Source: JANOBJ01 sp031411575 (GTDB taxonomy: Bacteria > Pseudomonadota > Gammaproteobacteria > Burkholderiales > Burkholderiaceae_C). From it: a DNA stretch of 16,046 nt. Under the pieces are notes generated by a model. The model had not been told where the DNA came from, did not search any database, and was given only the letters and a program-made list of their open reading frames with translations. The translations under genes and the position numbers were made by a program. The stretch spans positions 1-16,046 of the forward strand of contig JANOBJ010000107.1 of assembly GCA_031411575.1 (NCBI GenBank), in the 5' to 3' direction. Below, piece by piece: positions 1-7,251 of the stretch. Each line of letters opens with the position of its first letter. Position 1 is the first letter of the stretch.

Positions 1-1
1 G

Positions 2-1012
2 GGCGCGGTGTTTGAGCGCATGGGCTTCAAGCCGATTGCCAAGCACCGCCACAAGGCCGTCACGCTGTACCGCCAGGGCGAGATCAACTTCATCATCAAC
101 GCCGAGCCCGACAGCTTCGCGCAGCGCTTTGCGCGCCTGCACGGCCCCAGCGTGTGCGCCATTGCGTTCCGCGTGCACGACGCCAAGGCCGCCTACGAAC
201 GCGCCATTTCGCTGGGCGCCTGGGGCTACGCCCACACCGCCGGGCCGGGCGAGCTGAACATTCCGGCCATCAAGGGCATTGGCGACTCGATCATCTATTT
301 CATTGACAAATGGCGGGGCAAGAACGGCGCCAGGACCGGCGACATCGGCAACATCGGCTTCTTTGACGTCGATTTCGAGCCTCTGCCAGGGGCAGAGCTG
401 AACCCCACCGGCCACGGCCTCACCTACATCGACCACCTGACACACAACGTGCACCGCGGCCGCATGGACGAATGGGCGGGCTTCTACGAGCGGCTGTTCA
501 ACTTCCGCGAAGTGCGCTACTTCGACATCGAGGGCCAGGCCACCGGCGTCAAGAGCAAGGCCATGACCAGCCCCTGCGGCAAGATCCGCATCCCGATCAA
601 CGAAGAGGGCAACGAAAAAGCCGGCCAGATCCAGGAATACCTGGACCGCTACCACGGCGAGGGCATCCAGCACATCGCCATGGGCAGCACCAACCTGTAC
701 GACACGGTGGATGCACTGCAGATGTCGGGCGTGAAGCTGCTCAACACCAGCGAAACCTATTACGAGCTGCTGCCTAAACGCATTCCCGGCCTGCGCGAAG
801 ACGTGGGCGCGCTGCAATCGCGCAACATCCTGGTGGACGGCACGCCGCAAGAACTGCTGCTCCAGATCTTCAGCGAGAACCAGCTCGGCCCGATCTTCTT
901 TGAATTCATCCAGCGCAAGGGGAACGAGGGGTTTGGCGAGGGCAACTTCAAGGCGCTGTTTGAGACGATGGAACTCGACCAGATGCGCCGCGGGGTATTG
1001 ACGTCTTCGTGA
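2..1012 (+). CDS. hppD: 4-hydroxyphenylpyruvate dioxygenase, 5'-truncated by window edge
   Basis: Converts 4-hydroxyphenylpyruvate to homogentisate in tyrosine catabolism; cytosolic non-haem Fe(II) enzyme. The frame is open to the window edge, and family members are about 355-370 residues, so roughly 20-35 N-terminal residues are missing. The GTG at position 8 is probably an internal valine, not a start. Numbering from that codon, an N-terminal vicinal-oxygen-chelate-like half (about 1-120) with the segment AEPDSFAQRFARLHGP is followed by the catalytic half. The three expected iron ligands are visible: H143 (in YIDHLTHNV), H222 (in GIQHIAM) and E299 (in IFFEFIQR). The C-terminal segment NEGFGEGNFKALFE is typical of the family. 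phhA lies downstream on the same strand and feeds the same pathway by making tyrosine. The stop codon overlaps the left arm of the hairpin at 1011-1109. Identification is firm. Confidence 0.97.
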   Translation, partial: GAVFERMGFKPIAKHRHKAVTLYRQGEINFIINAEPDSFAQRFARLHGPSVCAIAFRVHDAKAAYERAISLGAWGYAHTAGPGELNIPAIKGIGDSIIYFIDKWRGKNGARTGDIGNIGFFDVDFEPLPGAELNPTGHGLTYIDHLTHNVHRGRMDEWAGFYERLFNFREVRYFDIEGQATGVKSKAMTSPCGKIRIPINEEGNEKAGQIQEYLDRYHGEGIQHIAMGSTNLYDTVDALQMSGVKLLNTSETYYELLPKRIPGLREDVGALQSRNILVDGTPQELLLQIFSENQLGPIFFEFIQRKGNEGFGEGNFKALFETMELDQMRRGVLTSS

Positions 1013-1109
1013 CCTTCGAGAAAAGACCCATGGCGTCGTTGCACCCGCTGGCCGTAGCGCTGCTACTGTCTGCGCGGGCGCGCCTAGCCCTGGGCCTTTT
1101 TCGAAGGTC
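1011..1109. repeat. long imperfect hairpin between hppD and phhA
   Basis: The outer arms 1011-1030 and 1091-1109 are near-complementary: gaccttcgag-aaaagaccca against tgggccttttt-cgaaggtc, with one mismatch and a small bulge. Further pairing blocks nest inside: ggcg (1032-1035) with cgcc (1081-1084), cccgc (1044-1048) with gcggg (1074-1078), and an apical gtagc-gct-gctac (1054-1066). The element begins in the hppD stop codon and ends about 30 nt before the phhA start. It could act as a transcript 3' end, a processing site or a dispersed repeat. It has no clean U-tract immediately after the stem, so a classic terminator is not certain. The 39-codon ORF from 1030 inside it looks like a by-product of the element. 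Confidence 0.75.
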
Positions 1110-1138
1110 TTGCGTTACGCCCTTGGGAACGGCGAGCG

Positions 1139-1987
1139 ATGGCTGTTGAACCCGTTGTCTATGGCGCATCCGACCGCCCGCCGCGCGGCGACTACAGTCG
1201 CGCCGGGGCTGACTACACCTGCCCGCAGAACTATGCGGCCTACACCCCGCAAGACCACGACACCTACCGGCGCCTGTACGAGCGGCAGGCGGCGCTGCTG
1301 CCGGGTCTGGCGTGCGACGAATTCATCGCCGCGCTGCCGTCGCTGGGCATCAAAGACCGGATCCCGCGCTTTGAAGAGATCAACGCCCGGCTGACCCCGG
1401 CCACCGGCTGGCAGATCGTGGCCGTGCCGGGGCTGATCCCCGAGCTGCCGTTTTTTACCCTGCTGGCCAACCGCCAGTTCCCGGTGACCGACTGGATTCG
1501 CAGCCCGGAAGAGTTTGACTACATCGTCGAGCCCGATGTGTTTCATGACCTGTTTGGCCACGTGCCGCTGCTGTTCAACCCGGTTTTTGCCGACTACGTG
1601 CAGCGCTACGGCCAGGGCGGCCTGAAGGCGCACGCGCTGGGCGCGGGCGAACTGCTGAGCCGGCTGTACTGGTACACGATCGAGTTCGGGCTGATCCGGC
1701 AGGCCGACGGCATCAAGGCTTACGGCGCCGGCATCCTGAGCTCCGCCGGCGAGCTGGACTACGCCGTGCGCAGCGAAATACCCAACAAAGTGCCGCTGAG
1801 TCCGGACCGCGCCATGCGAACGCGCTACAAAATCGATAGCTACCAGAAAACCTACTTTGTCATCGACAACTTCAAACAACTGTTCGACATGACCGCGCCC
1901 GACTTCACGCCCATCTATGAGCGCGTGAAAGCCGTGCCCGAACTGGCCGCCGACGCGCGGCTGCCGGGCGAAAACGCCGGTCGCTGA
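1139..1987 (+). CDS. phhA: phenylalanine 4-monooxygenase
   Basis: Hydroxylates phenylalanine to tyrosine using Fe(II), O2 and tetrahydropterin; cytosolic. The 282-residue length matches bacterial monomeric PheH proteins (about 260-300), which lack the N-terminal ACT regulatory domain of the animal enzyme. The iron triad is visible: H136 and H141 in VFHDLFGHVPLL, and E182 in YWYTIEFGLI. Other family landmarks are GWQIVAVPGLIP, RQFPVTDWIR and the RYKIDSYQKTYFVID segment near the C-terminus. The start is the ATG at 1139; the upstream purine-rich sequence is only a weak ribosome site. A pterin carbinolamine dehydratase (phhB), a frequent neighbour, is not present here. Codons 229-234 contain one copy of the 17-nt dispersed palindrome without disturbing the family alignment. 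The pairing with hppD suggests an aromatic amino acid degradation locus. Confidence 0.97.
   Translation: MAVEPVVYGASDRPPRGDYSRAGADYTCPQNYAAYTPQDHDTYRRLYERQAALLPGLACDEFIAALPSLGIKDRIPRFEEINARLTPATGWQIVAVPGLIPELPFFTLLANRQFPVTDWIRSPEEFDYIVEPDVFHDLFGHVPLLFNPVFADYVQRYGQGGLKAHALGAGELLSRLYWYTIEFGLIRQADGIKAYGAGILSSAGELDYAVRSEIPNKVPLSPDRAMRTRYKIDSYQKTYFVIDNFKQLFDMTAPDFTPIYERVKAVPELAADARLPGENAGR
1824..1840. repeat. 17-nt dispersed palindrome, copy 1 (inside phhA)
   Basis: The sequence gctacaaaatcgatagc has arms GCTAc/gATAGC around an A-rich centre. It encodes RYKIDS in a segment that is conserved in PhhA proteins, so it is accommodated in frame and not an obvious insertion. It belongs to the same family as the copies at 6242, 7130, 9604, 10621 and 14583. 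Confidence 0.7.
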
Positions 1988-2019
1988 GCCGCTCTGACCG
2001 GAAATACCCCGTAACAGGG

Positions 2020-2036
2020 CTGCTTTTGTAAAGCAG
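2020..2036. other. perfect short hairpin after phhA, in the leader of the cyclase gene
   Basis: CTGCTTT and AAAGCAG form a perfect 7-bp stem with a 3-nt loop, 33 nt after the phhA stop and about 22 nt before the proposed cyclase start. There is no T-run on the plus side, so it would be at best a weak terminator for phhA. It may instead affect the cyclase leader. The stretch ctacaaaatgaggatgc at 2051 resembles a decayed copy of the 17-nt palindrome, but too loosely to annotate as one. Confidence 0.4.
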
Positions 2037-2057
2037 AATGGCCGTTCCTCCTACAAA

Positions 2058-3872
2058 ATGAGGATGCGCTTGTTGCCACTCCTGCCTACGATGACACCAC
2101 CTGTTACGGATTCTCCTTTCGACCTCCCGCGCCACACCAAAGTGCTGCTGGTACTGGATGTGGTGGAGTCGGTCAGGCTGATGGAGGCAGACGAACATGG
2201 TTTTGTACAACGCTGGCAACGCCTGCGGGAGCGCACCAAGCAGCTGCTGCAACTGCACGACGGCCGCATGGTCAAAAGCCTGGGTGATGGGCTGATGCTG
2301 GAGTTCAACCATGTCACCGGCTGCGTCAAGACGGCTTTTGCGCTGCGCGATTTTTGCGCGGCGGGCAACAGCCTGCTGCGGCCCGAAGACCAGGTTCACC
2401 TGCGCATCGGCGCGCACGTTGCCGACTTTGTGTCGGACGAGCAGGACATTTACGGGACCGGCGTCAATATGACCGCGCGTTTGTCCACGCTGGCAGGCCC
2501 GGGTGAAATTGTGGTGTCCGCCGAGGTGCGCGACCAGCTGACCGCCGGCCTTGACGCCGATGTGGAAGACCTGGGCGAGTGCCACCTCAAGCATGTCGAC
2601 AAACCGGTGCGCGCCTACCGCGTGGGGCCGCCCGGGCACGCCCCGGTGATCCAGGCGGGCAATGCGGTTCGGCTGGATTTGCGCCCCACCATTGCCGTAA
2701 TTCCCTTTGCCATGCGAGGGGCCGAGCGCGGCCACGAGATGCTGGGTGAAGCGCTGGCTGATGAAGTGATCGCCGCACTGTCGCGCACCGCCGAGATGCA
2801 CGTGATTTCGCGCCTGTCCACCACGGCGTTCCGCGACCGCCAAGAAGCGGTTGACGATATCCGCACCCACCTGGGCGCCAGCTACATCCTGTCGGGCAAC
2901 TGCCGCAGTTCGGGCAACCAGCTGGCGCTGTTTGTGGAGCTGATTGACGCCAAGACCGGCAAGATCGCGTGGGCGGACAGTCTTAAAGGCCAGATCAACG
3001 GGATTTTCGTGGCCGATGATGCGCTCATAGCGCAACTCGTGGGTTCGGTCAGCTCCTACGTCATGGCCGAAGAGCTGCAGCGCGCGCGCAGCCATTCGCT
3101 GCCCACGCTGGAAGGCTACACGCTGCTGCTGGGCGCCGTCGCGCTGATGCACCGCACTCAGTTCAGCGACTTCGACCGCGCACGGCTGATGCTGGAGCAC
3201 CTGATCACGCGCAGCCAGCGGCACCCGGTGCCGCATGCGTGGCTGGCGGCCTGGCATGTGCTGCGGGTGCAGCAGGGCTGGTCGCCCGACCCATCGGCCG
3301 AGGCTCAGCTGGCGCTGGACTGCACCAAACGTGCGTTGGACAGCGAGCCGAATTCGTCGCTCGCCCTCACAGTAGGTGGCTTTGTGCACACCAATTTGCT
3401 CAGGGACTTGCCGACAGCCGAGCGTCTGTATGACTCGGCGCTGCAAAACAACCCGAATGAGTCGCTGGCCTGGCTACTCAAGGGCACCATGCATGCCTTC
3501 AGGGGAGAAGGGGAAGACGCGGTTGACGCGACCGAACGGGCACTTGCGCTGTCCCCGCTCGACCCGCTGCGCTATTTCTACGATTCACTGGCCGCGACGG
3601 CGGCTGCCTCCGCAGGGCGCTACGACCGCGCCATCGAACTGGGCAAGCGTTCGCTGCGCTACAACCGGACGCACACCTCCACTTACCGCGCCATTGCCAT
3701 TGCACAAGTGCTGGGCGACCACCTGCCGGATGCGCGCAATACCGTAGCCCAGTTGCTTCAGCTGGAGCCCAACTTTACGTTGAGCAGGTTTATCGCGCGA
3801 TCCCCGACGACACAGTTTCCTCATGGTGTGCGGCTAGTGGATGCGCTTCGACGCGCCGGCGTGCCAGAGTAG
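2058..3872 (+). CDS. class III adenylate cyclase with TolB-like and TPR domains
   Basis: Predicted to make cAMP from ATP in the cytosol; no membrane segment or signal peptide is seen. Residues about 27-190 form the class III cyclase domain with every canonical position present. Metal aspartates are D34 (LVLDVVES) and D77 (KSLGDGLMLEF). The adenine-selecting pair is K73 and D130 (DIYGTGVN). The transition-state pair is N137 and R141 (VNMTARL). Residues about 208-340 resemble the TolB-like N-terminal domain often found in rhizobial and betaproteobacterial cyclases (TIAVIPFAMRG, ADEVIAALSR, YILSGNCR). Residues about 350-590 are helical TPR-like repeats, probably for protein binding. The start is uncertain: codons 1, 3 and 12 are all ATG and none has a good ribosome site. 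It is the first gene of a compact trio with the haloperoxidase (42-nt gap) and the peptidase. The enzyme class is firm; its signal input is unknown. Confidence 0.92.
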   Translation: MRMRLLPLLPTMTPPVTDSPFDLPRHTKVLLVLDVVESVRLMEADEHGFVQRWQRLRERTKQLLQLHDGRMVKSLGDGLMLEFNHVTGCVKTAFALRDFCAAGNSLLRPEDQVHLRIGAHVADFVSDEQDIYGTGVNMTARLSTLAGPGEIVVSAEVRDQLTAGLDADVEDLGECHLKHVDKPVRAYRVGPPGHAPVIQAGNAVRLDLRPTIAVIPFAMRGAERGHEMLGEALADEVIAALSRTAEMHVISRLSTTAFRDRQEAVDDIRTHLGASYILSGNCRSSGNQLALFVELIDAKTGKIAWADSLKGQINGIFVADDALIAQLVGSVSSYVMAEELQRARSHSLPTLEGYTLLLGAVALMHRTQFSDFDRARLMLEHLITRSQRHPVPHAWLAAWHVLRVQQGWSPDPSAEAQLALDCTKRALDSEPNSSLALTVGGFVHTNLLRDLPTAERLYDSALQNNPNESLAWLLKGTMHAFRGEGEDAVDATERALALSPLDPLRYFYDSLAATAAASAGRYDRAIELGKRSLRYNRTHTSTYRAIAIAQVLGDHLPDARNTVAQLLQLEPNFTLSRFIARSPTTQFPHGVRLVDALRRAGVPE

Positions 3873-3904
3873 TTGATTGACTGACTTGGACATAAACAAC
3901 CGAT

Positions 3905-3909
3905 AGGAG
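3905..3909 (+). promoter_or_regulatory. ribosome binding site of the GGY-haloperoxidase gene
   Basis: AGGAG sits 5 nt before the ATG at 3915. It is the clearest ribosome site in the trio and fixes the start so that the GGY repeats are translated from codon 5. Confidence 0.75.
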
Positions 3910-3914
3910 CGACC

Positions 3915-5039
3915 ATGAGTGCATTGGGTGGATACGGAGGATATGGCGGGTACGGGGGTTATGGTGGGTACGGAGGCTATGGTGGATACGGCGGCTATGG
4001 CGGTTATGGTGGATACGGGGGCTATGGTGGCGCCGAGGGGAGTCCGCTTCTGTCCGACGCCCTGACCCGAAGCCGCGCGGCGCTGGTCGGTCCGTTTCAG
4101 GGTGCAACGCTCTTGCCGGTCAATCTGCCAACACCCCTGGACAAGCCGGAGCGGCTTGAGCACTGGGACGTTTCGCCCAGACTGCAGGTGTGCGAGCTGG
4201 AGCTGCTTGCTGGCATGCGCTTTGACGTCGACCAAAAGCTGAGCACCGTCACCTTGGGCTTTGTCGATCTGAACAAGAAACCCTTTGCGGATGCAAGCCT
4301 GGCGTGCCTGCTGCGCCCGGACGCGAAAGTATTCGAGCAGCAGCTTGAGCTGGTTGCCAACTATGCGGAGCTGCGTGAAGACCGTGGCGCTGAGATTCTG
4401 TCTCAGATGACGGTGCCAGTGCCGTTCTGGGCGTCCATCACGGGTATGCAGCCGCACCGGTGCAAGTACACGGGCGAGTTGATCGTGCTCGCCCTGTCGC
4501 TCGCCTCCCATGTTGAGATGCGCTTCAAGCACGCGTTTGCCTGCCCGCGCCCGTCGGAGTTGTCGCCACAGATCCAGCCGATGATTCCGGTGCCCGGGCA
4601 CGCCAGCTGGCCCAGCGGCCATGCGACCGAGGCATTCACCATTGCCGCCTTGCTGCAAGCCCTGATGCAAAGCGCCAACGGCACCGGCGCCAAATTTGAG
4701 GAGCAGTTGCAGCGGCAGGCTGCGCGCATCGCCGTCAACCGCACGGTGGCCGGCCTGCACTACCCGGTGGACAGTGCGGTGGGGCGGCTGCTGGGCAAAG
4801 TGATCGGTGATTTCGTGGTGGCGCGCTGCCAGGGCGGCAAGCTGCATGAGCGCGGTTTTGACGGCCCGGGCTTTCACGACGCGGCGGGCAATGCCTTGGA
4901 CTTCGATCTGCGGGTATCGATGACCGACAACCAGAGCGGTTACTACCAGCAACTGGCCGGCCACCATGACATTGCCGCCTCACCGCTGCTCGAATTCATG
5001 TGGAAGAAGGCCGTCAAGGAATGGCAACCCCTGAGCTGA
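3915..5039 (+). CDS. vanadium haloperoxidase / PAP2-superfamily protein with N-terminal (GGY)11 tract
   Basis: 374 residues. After MSAL come eleven consecutive GGY units (residues 5-37) and a final GGA. The C-terminal part carries the oxyanion pocket shared by vanadium haloperoxidases and PAP2 acid phosphatases: K205-x6-R212-P (KHAFACPRP), PSGH at 233-236 and R276-x5-H282 (NRTVAGLHYPVD). Family knowledge assigns these to vanadate or phosphate binding, with H282 as the residue bonding vanadium (or the phosphatase nucleophile) and H236 as the acid-base residue. The long N-terminal helical part and the K-x6-R spacing favour the chloroperoxidase-like branch, but a phosphatase cannot be excluded. 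No Sec or Tat signal precedes the repeats, so a cytosolic location is suggested. It lies 42 nt after the cyclase gene; its stop overlaps the ribosome site of the peptidase gene. Gly and Tyr codons vary at third positions through the tract, which suggests selection on the protein. Confidence 0.88.
   Translation: MSALGGYGGYGGYGGYGGYGGYGGYGGYGGYGGYGGYGGAEGSPLLSDALTRSRAALVGPFQGATLLPVNLPTPLDKPERLEHWDVSPRLQVCELELLAGMRFDVDQKLSTVTLGFVDLNKKPFADASLACLLRPDAKVFEQQLELVANYAELREDRGAEILSQMTVPVPFWASITGMQPHRCKYTGELIVLALSLASHVEMRFKHAFACPRPSELSPQIQPMIPVPGHASWPSGHATEAFTIAALLQALMQSANGTGAKFEEQLQRQAARIAVNRTVAGLHYPVDSAVGRLLGKVIGDFVVARCQGGKLHERGFDGPGFHDAAGNALDFDLRVSMTDNQSGYYQQLAGHHDIAASPLLEFMWKKAVKEWQPLS
3927..4031 (+). 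repeat. coding tandem repeat, (GGY)11 tract
   Basis: A 9-nt coding unit Gly-Gly-Tyr is repeated eleven times without interruption. Tyr codons alternate TAC/TAT for the first eight units, giving an 18-nt higher-order period. All four Gly codons are used. It could vary in length by slippage, but the synonymous divergence argues that it is not a very recent expansion. Confidence 0.95.
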
Positions 5040-5042
5040 AGG
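5038..5042 (+). promoter_or_regulatory. ribosome binding site of the S8 peptidase gene, overlapping the upstream stop
   Basis: GAAGG lies 6 nt before the ATG at 5049 and shares its first two bases with the stop codon TGA (5037-5039) of the haloperoxidase gene. Ribosomes ending on one gene are therefore placed at the start of the next, so the two proteins are probably translationally coupled. Confidence 0.6.
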
Positions 5043-5048
5043 CACGCC

Positions 5049-7064
5049 ATGAACTGGACTGATCTTCCCACCGGTGTGTTCACCGGCATCGACTGGGCTG
5101 CTCCCGACGCCACCAGAGGCTTTGACCCTTACCTGGTGTGGGCCGAGGCCGACCAGTTTTCTGGCTACGGCGGCGAGTCGCCTGAATGGATACCCGTCAT
5201 CATTGAGTTGCACAAGGGCGTGCAAATAGCCGACCTGGTGGCGGCGACACCTGTTTTCTGGCTGGAGATCCCGCTGGTCTACACCAGTGTTGCCACTCCT
5301 GCAGACTTCCGTTTTTGCACCGCGCGCGCCAAACCGCCGTTCTTCAGGCATCTGCGCGACGCGATGCTGTGCAAGCTGGTCAAGCGTGTGGAAATGGGCC
5401 TGCCGGCCGGGCCGCATGCCAAGCACCCGAATGAGACCGCCGATGCAGTGCCGTTGCTGTTGCCCGAAGTGGTCCAAACGCCGCGCGAAGCGGCCCAGCC
5501 CGCCCGGTTGCTCACCGGCAAAGTGCTCGGGCTCATTGACGACAGCCTGGCCTTGGCCAACAGCCGTTTCCTGCACAACGGCACGGCCCGGACGCAGTAT
5601 TTTTGGCGCCAGGACAACGAAGGCCGCGGCCAGGTGCCCATCGGACTGGACTACGGCAGGGAACTGCTGGCGGCCGAGATAGACCAGGCCATGGGCCTGC
5701 ATACCTACAACGGCCTGGTGGACGAAACCGCCGTCTACGTGGCGCTGGGGCTGTCCACACTGGGAGAAGCCACGCCAGCCAGCCCTTTGCAGCCCGAGCG
5801 CAAGCGTTTTCATGCGCTGGACACGGCGGTCAGCCATGGCTCGCATGTGGCCGACTTGATGGCCGGTCCGCGTACGCTGTTGGCGCAGGTGGCCGGCGCC
5901 CCGCCCAGCCTGGACGCGCCGCCGAGCTGGGCGTTGGCCGCCGACGAGGCCAGCCGCGCGCCCATCGTGGCGGTACAGCTGGACGCCAACACCGTGGCCG
6001 ACACGTCGGGCGGCTCGATGAATGTGCATGTGCTGGACGGGCTGATGTACATCCTGTCGCGCTGCGCGCCCGACGCGCAGGTGGCGGTCAACCTGAGCTG
6101 GGGCACGCTGGCCGGCCCGCACGATGGCACCTCAATCCTGGAGGCCGCCATGGATGAGCTGACGCTGCTGTGCAAGAAGCGGCTGCAGATCGTACTGGCG
6201 GCTGGCAACAGCTACCAGATGCGCACGCATGCCAATGTAGAGCTACAAAAAGATGAGCACATAACGTTCTATTGGCGTGCACTGCCGGGTGATTTGACTC
6301 AAAACTTCCTTGAATTCTGGATTTCAGAAGGTGCCGATGGCGTCTGCTTCGAGGTCACGCCACCGGGGCATGCCGCTCCGATCACACCGGCGCTGGGTTT
6401 CGGCGTGTCCGGCATGTGGACCGGCGACGGCGCCCAACCGCTGTGCGCGCTGATTTACCCCGAGAAGGTTGCAACCGGCGAACGTGGCACCTGCGCGCTG
6501 CTGGCGGTGGCACCATCGTTCAGCTTCAAGGCCACCATCGCCACGGCACTCAGCGGGGTCTGGAAAATAAAGCTCACCAACCGCGGCAAGACCTGCGCGG
6601 TGATTGACGCCGACGTGGAGCGCGATGACGTGGTGGGCGGCTCGCACAAAGGGGCCACGCGGCAGTCGCACTTCGAGGACGATCCACAGTTGGCCGTCAA
6701 TCAGCAGTACGACATGCAAGCGCTGGTGGATGATCCGGCGCGCGCCACGCCGATCCGCCGCAGCGGCAACTTCAACAGCATCGCCACGGGCGGCCAGACG
6801 CTGTCGGTCGGCGGCGTGCGCATCGCGCCGACCGCGCCGCATTTGCGCTGGGCGCACTACTCGCCCCAAAAACCCGACCCTGACGCGGCACGGCCCAGCC
6901 GTCCCGGTGTGGTCAAAGTCCCCGATACCGAGGCTTACAGCGACGAAAATGCGGCAATGAGGGGCGTGCGCGCCGCCGGAACGCGCAGCGGCGCCGTGGT
7001 GCGCATGGCCGGTACCAGCGCCGCTGCGCCGCAGGTTACCCGGCGTATCCTGAACACGATGTAG
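5049..7064 (+). CDS. subtilisin-like serine peptidase (S8 family), cytosolic type
   Basis: 671 residues. The S8 catalytic set is readable: Asp164 (GLIDDS), His263 (SHGSHVADLMAG), oxyanion Asn387 (LAAGNS) and Ser657 (MAGTSAAAP). About 155 residues precede the Asp motif and do not look like a signal peptide or a standard I9 pro-domain; they contain the segments FDPYLVWAEADQFSGYGG and WIPVIIELHKG. Between Asn387 and Ser657 there is a long stretch (about 270 residues) with a probable beta-rich insertion at about 400-520 (HITFYWRALPG, FEVTPPG, WKIKLTNRG). The chain ends only 14 residues after the catalytic Ser, which is short for the family, though no frameshift is evident. It is the last gene of the trio; the link with a haloperoxidase and a cyclase suggests a shared function. 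A copy of the 17-nt palindrome lies at codons 398-404. Peptidase assignment is firm; the substrate is unknown. Confidence 0.93.
   Translation: MNWTDLPTGVFTGIDWAAPDATRGFDPYLVWAEADQFSGYGGESPEWIPVIIELHKGVQIADLVAATPVFWLEIPLVYTSVATPADFRFCTARAKPPFFRHLRDAMLCKLVKRVEMGLPAGPHAKHPNETADAVPLLLPEVVQTPREAAQPARLLTGKVLGLIDDSLALANSRFLHNGTARTQYFWRQDNEGRGQVPIGLDYGRELLAAEIDQAMGLHTYNGLVDETAVYVALGLSTLGEATPASPLQPERKRFHALDTAVSHGSHVADLMAGPRTLLAQVAGAPPSLDAPPSWALAADEASRAPIVAVQLDANTVADTSGGSMNVHVLDGLMYILSRCAPDAQVAVNLSWGTLAGPHDGTSILEAAMDELTLLCKKRLQIVLAAGNSYQMRTHANVELQKDEHITFYWRALPGDLTQNFLEFWISEGADGVCFEVTPPGHAAPITPALGFGVSGMWTGDGAQPLCALIYPEKVATGERGTCALLAVAPSFSFKATIATALSGVWKIKLTNRGKTCAVIDADVERDDVVGGSHKGATRQSHFEDDPQLAVNQQYDMQALVDDPARATPIRRSGNFNSIATGGQTLSVGGVRIAPTAPHLRWAHYSPQKPDPDAARPSRPGVVKVPDTEAYSDENAAMRGVRAAGTRSGAVVRMAGTSAAAPQVTRRILNTM
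6242..6258. repeat. 17-nt dispersed palindrome, copy 2 (inside the S8 peptidase gene)
   Basis: gctacaaaaagatgagc matches the family, but its right arm is degenerate (GAGC instead of TAGC). It encodes ELQKDEH just after the oxyanion-Asn motif. It is the weakest of the six copies. Confidence 0.45.
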
Positions 7065-7076
7065 CGGGTAGTGGGC

Positions 7077-7100
7077 ATCGGTCGGCTCGGCGCCACCGAT
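7077..7100 (+). terminator. possible transcript end after the peptidase gene
   Basis: ATCGGT (7077-7082) and ACCGAT (7095-7100) form an inverted repeat with a 12-nt loop, 13 nt after the peptidase stop. There is no T-run behind it, so the call is weak; it is supported mainly by position between convergent genes. Confidence 0.3.
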
Positions 7101-7127
7101 TGCTTGGTTGCATACGCGGCAGCAAGA

Positions 7128-7170
7128 TTGCTATGTATTTTATAGCAATAAATGTCCACTGGACGCGGAC
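7128..7170. repeat. 17-nt palindrome copy 3 with extended flank, between convergent genes
   Basis: The core gctatgtattttatagc (7130-7146) extends to TTGCTAT/ATAGCAA. The segment 7141-7170 matches 14594-14623 at 26 of 30 positions without gaps, so both belong to a longer repeated element. The rest of the 187-nt intergenic region (7065-7251) shows only the weak hairpin at 7077-7100. An ATG inside the element at 7152 opens a 25-codon ORF that is probably not a gene. Confidence 0.7.
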
Positions 7171-7251
7171 AACTGGCCTATTCAGCCCCAAAAACTCATC
7201 GGGGCACTGATTCTGGACGGCCGGCCTGAACCACCGCTCGAACCGCCGCCC

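Noticed and set aside
1030..1149. Short 39-codon ORF within the hppD-phhA hairpin
   Set aside because: It lies entirely in an inverted-repeat element, has no ribosome site and overlaps the phhA start; better explained as part of the repeat.
2051..2067. Possible seventh copy of the 17-nt palindrome at the start of the cyclase gene
   Set aside because: Only the left arm and A-run match; the right arm is not complementary and the length is off by one.
1905..3446. Long minus-strand frame of 513 codons opposite the cyclase gene
   Set aside because: The plus-strand protein has full domain and catalytic motifs. The minus frame is rich in Arg, Gln and His, has no recognisable motif and reflects GC-rich third positions.
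3927..4031. The GGY tract as a CRISPR or non-coding tandem repeat
   Set aside because: It has no spacers, keeps a strict 3-codon period and is preceded by a good ribosome site and start; it is coding.
3790..4107. Minus-strand frame with His/Arg/Pro repeats opposite the GGY tract
   Set aside because: The repeats are simply the complement of the Gly-Gly-Tyr codons; no ribosome site or independent support.
4980..6122. Minus-strand frame of 380 codons opposite the S8 peptidase
   Set aside because: It is a mirror of the true gene with biased composition (Arg, Gln, Gly, His) and no domain; the peptidase motifs on the plus strand are decisive.
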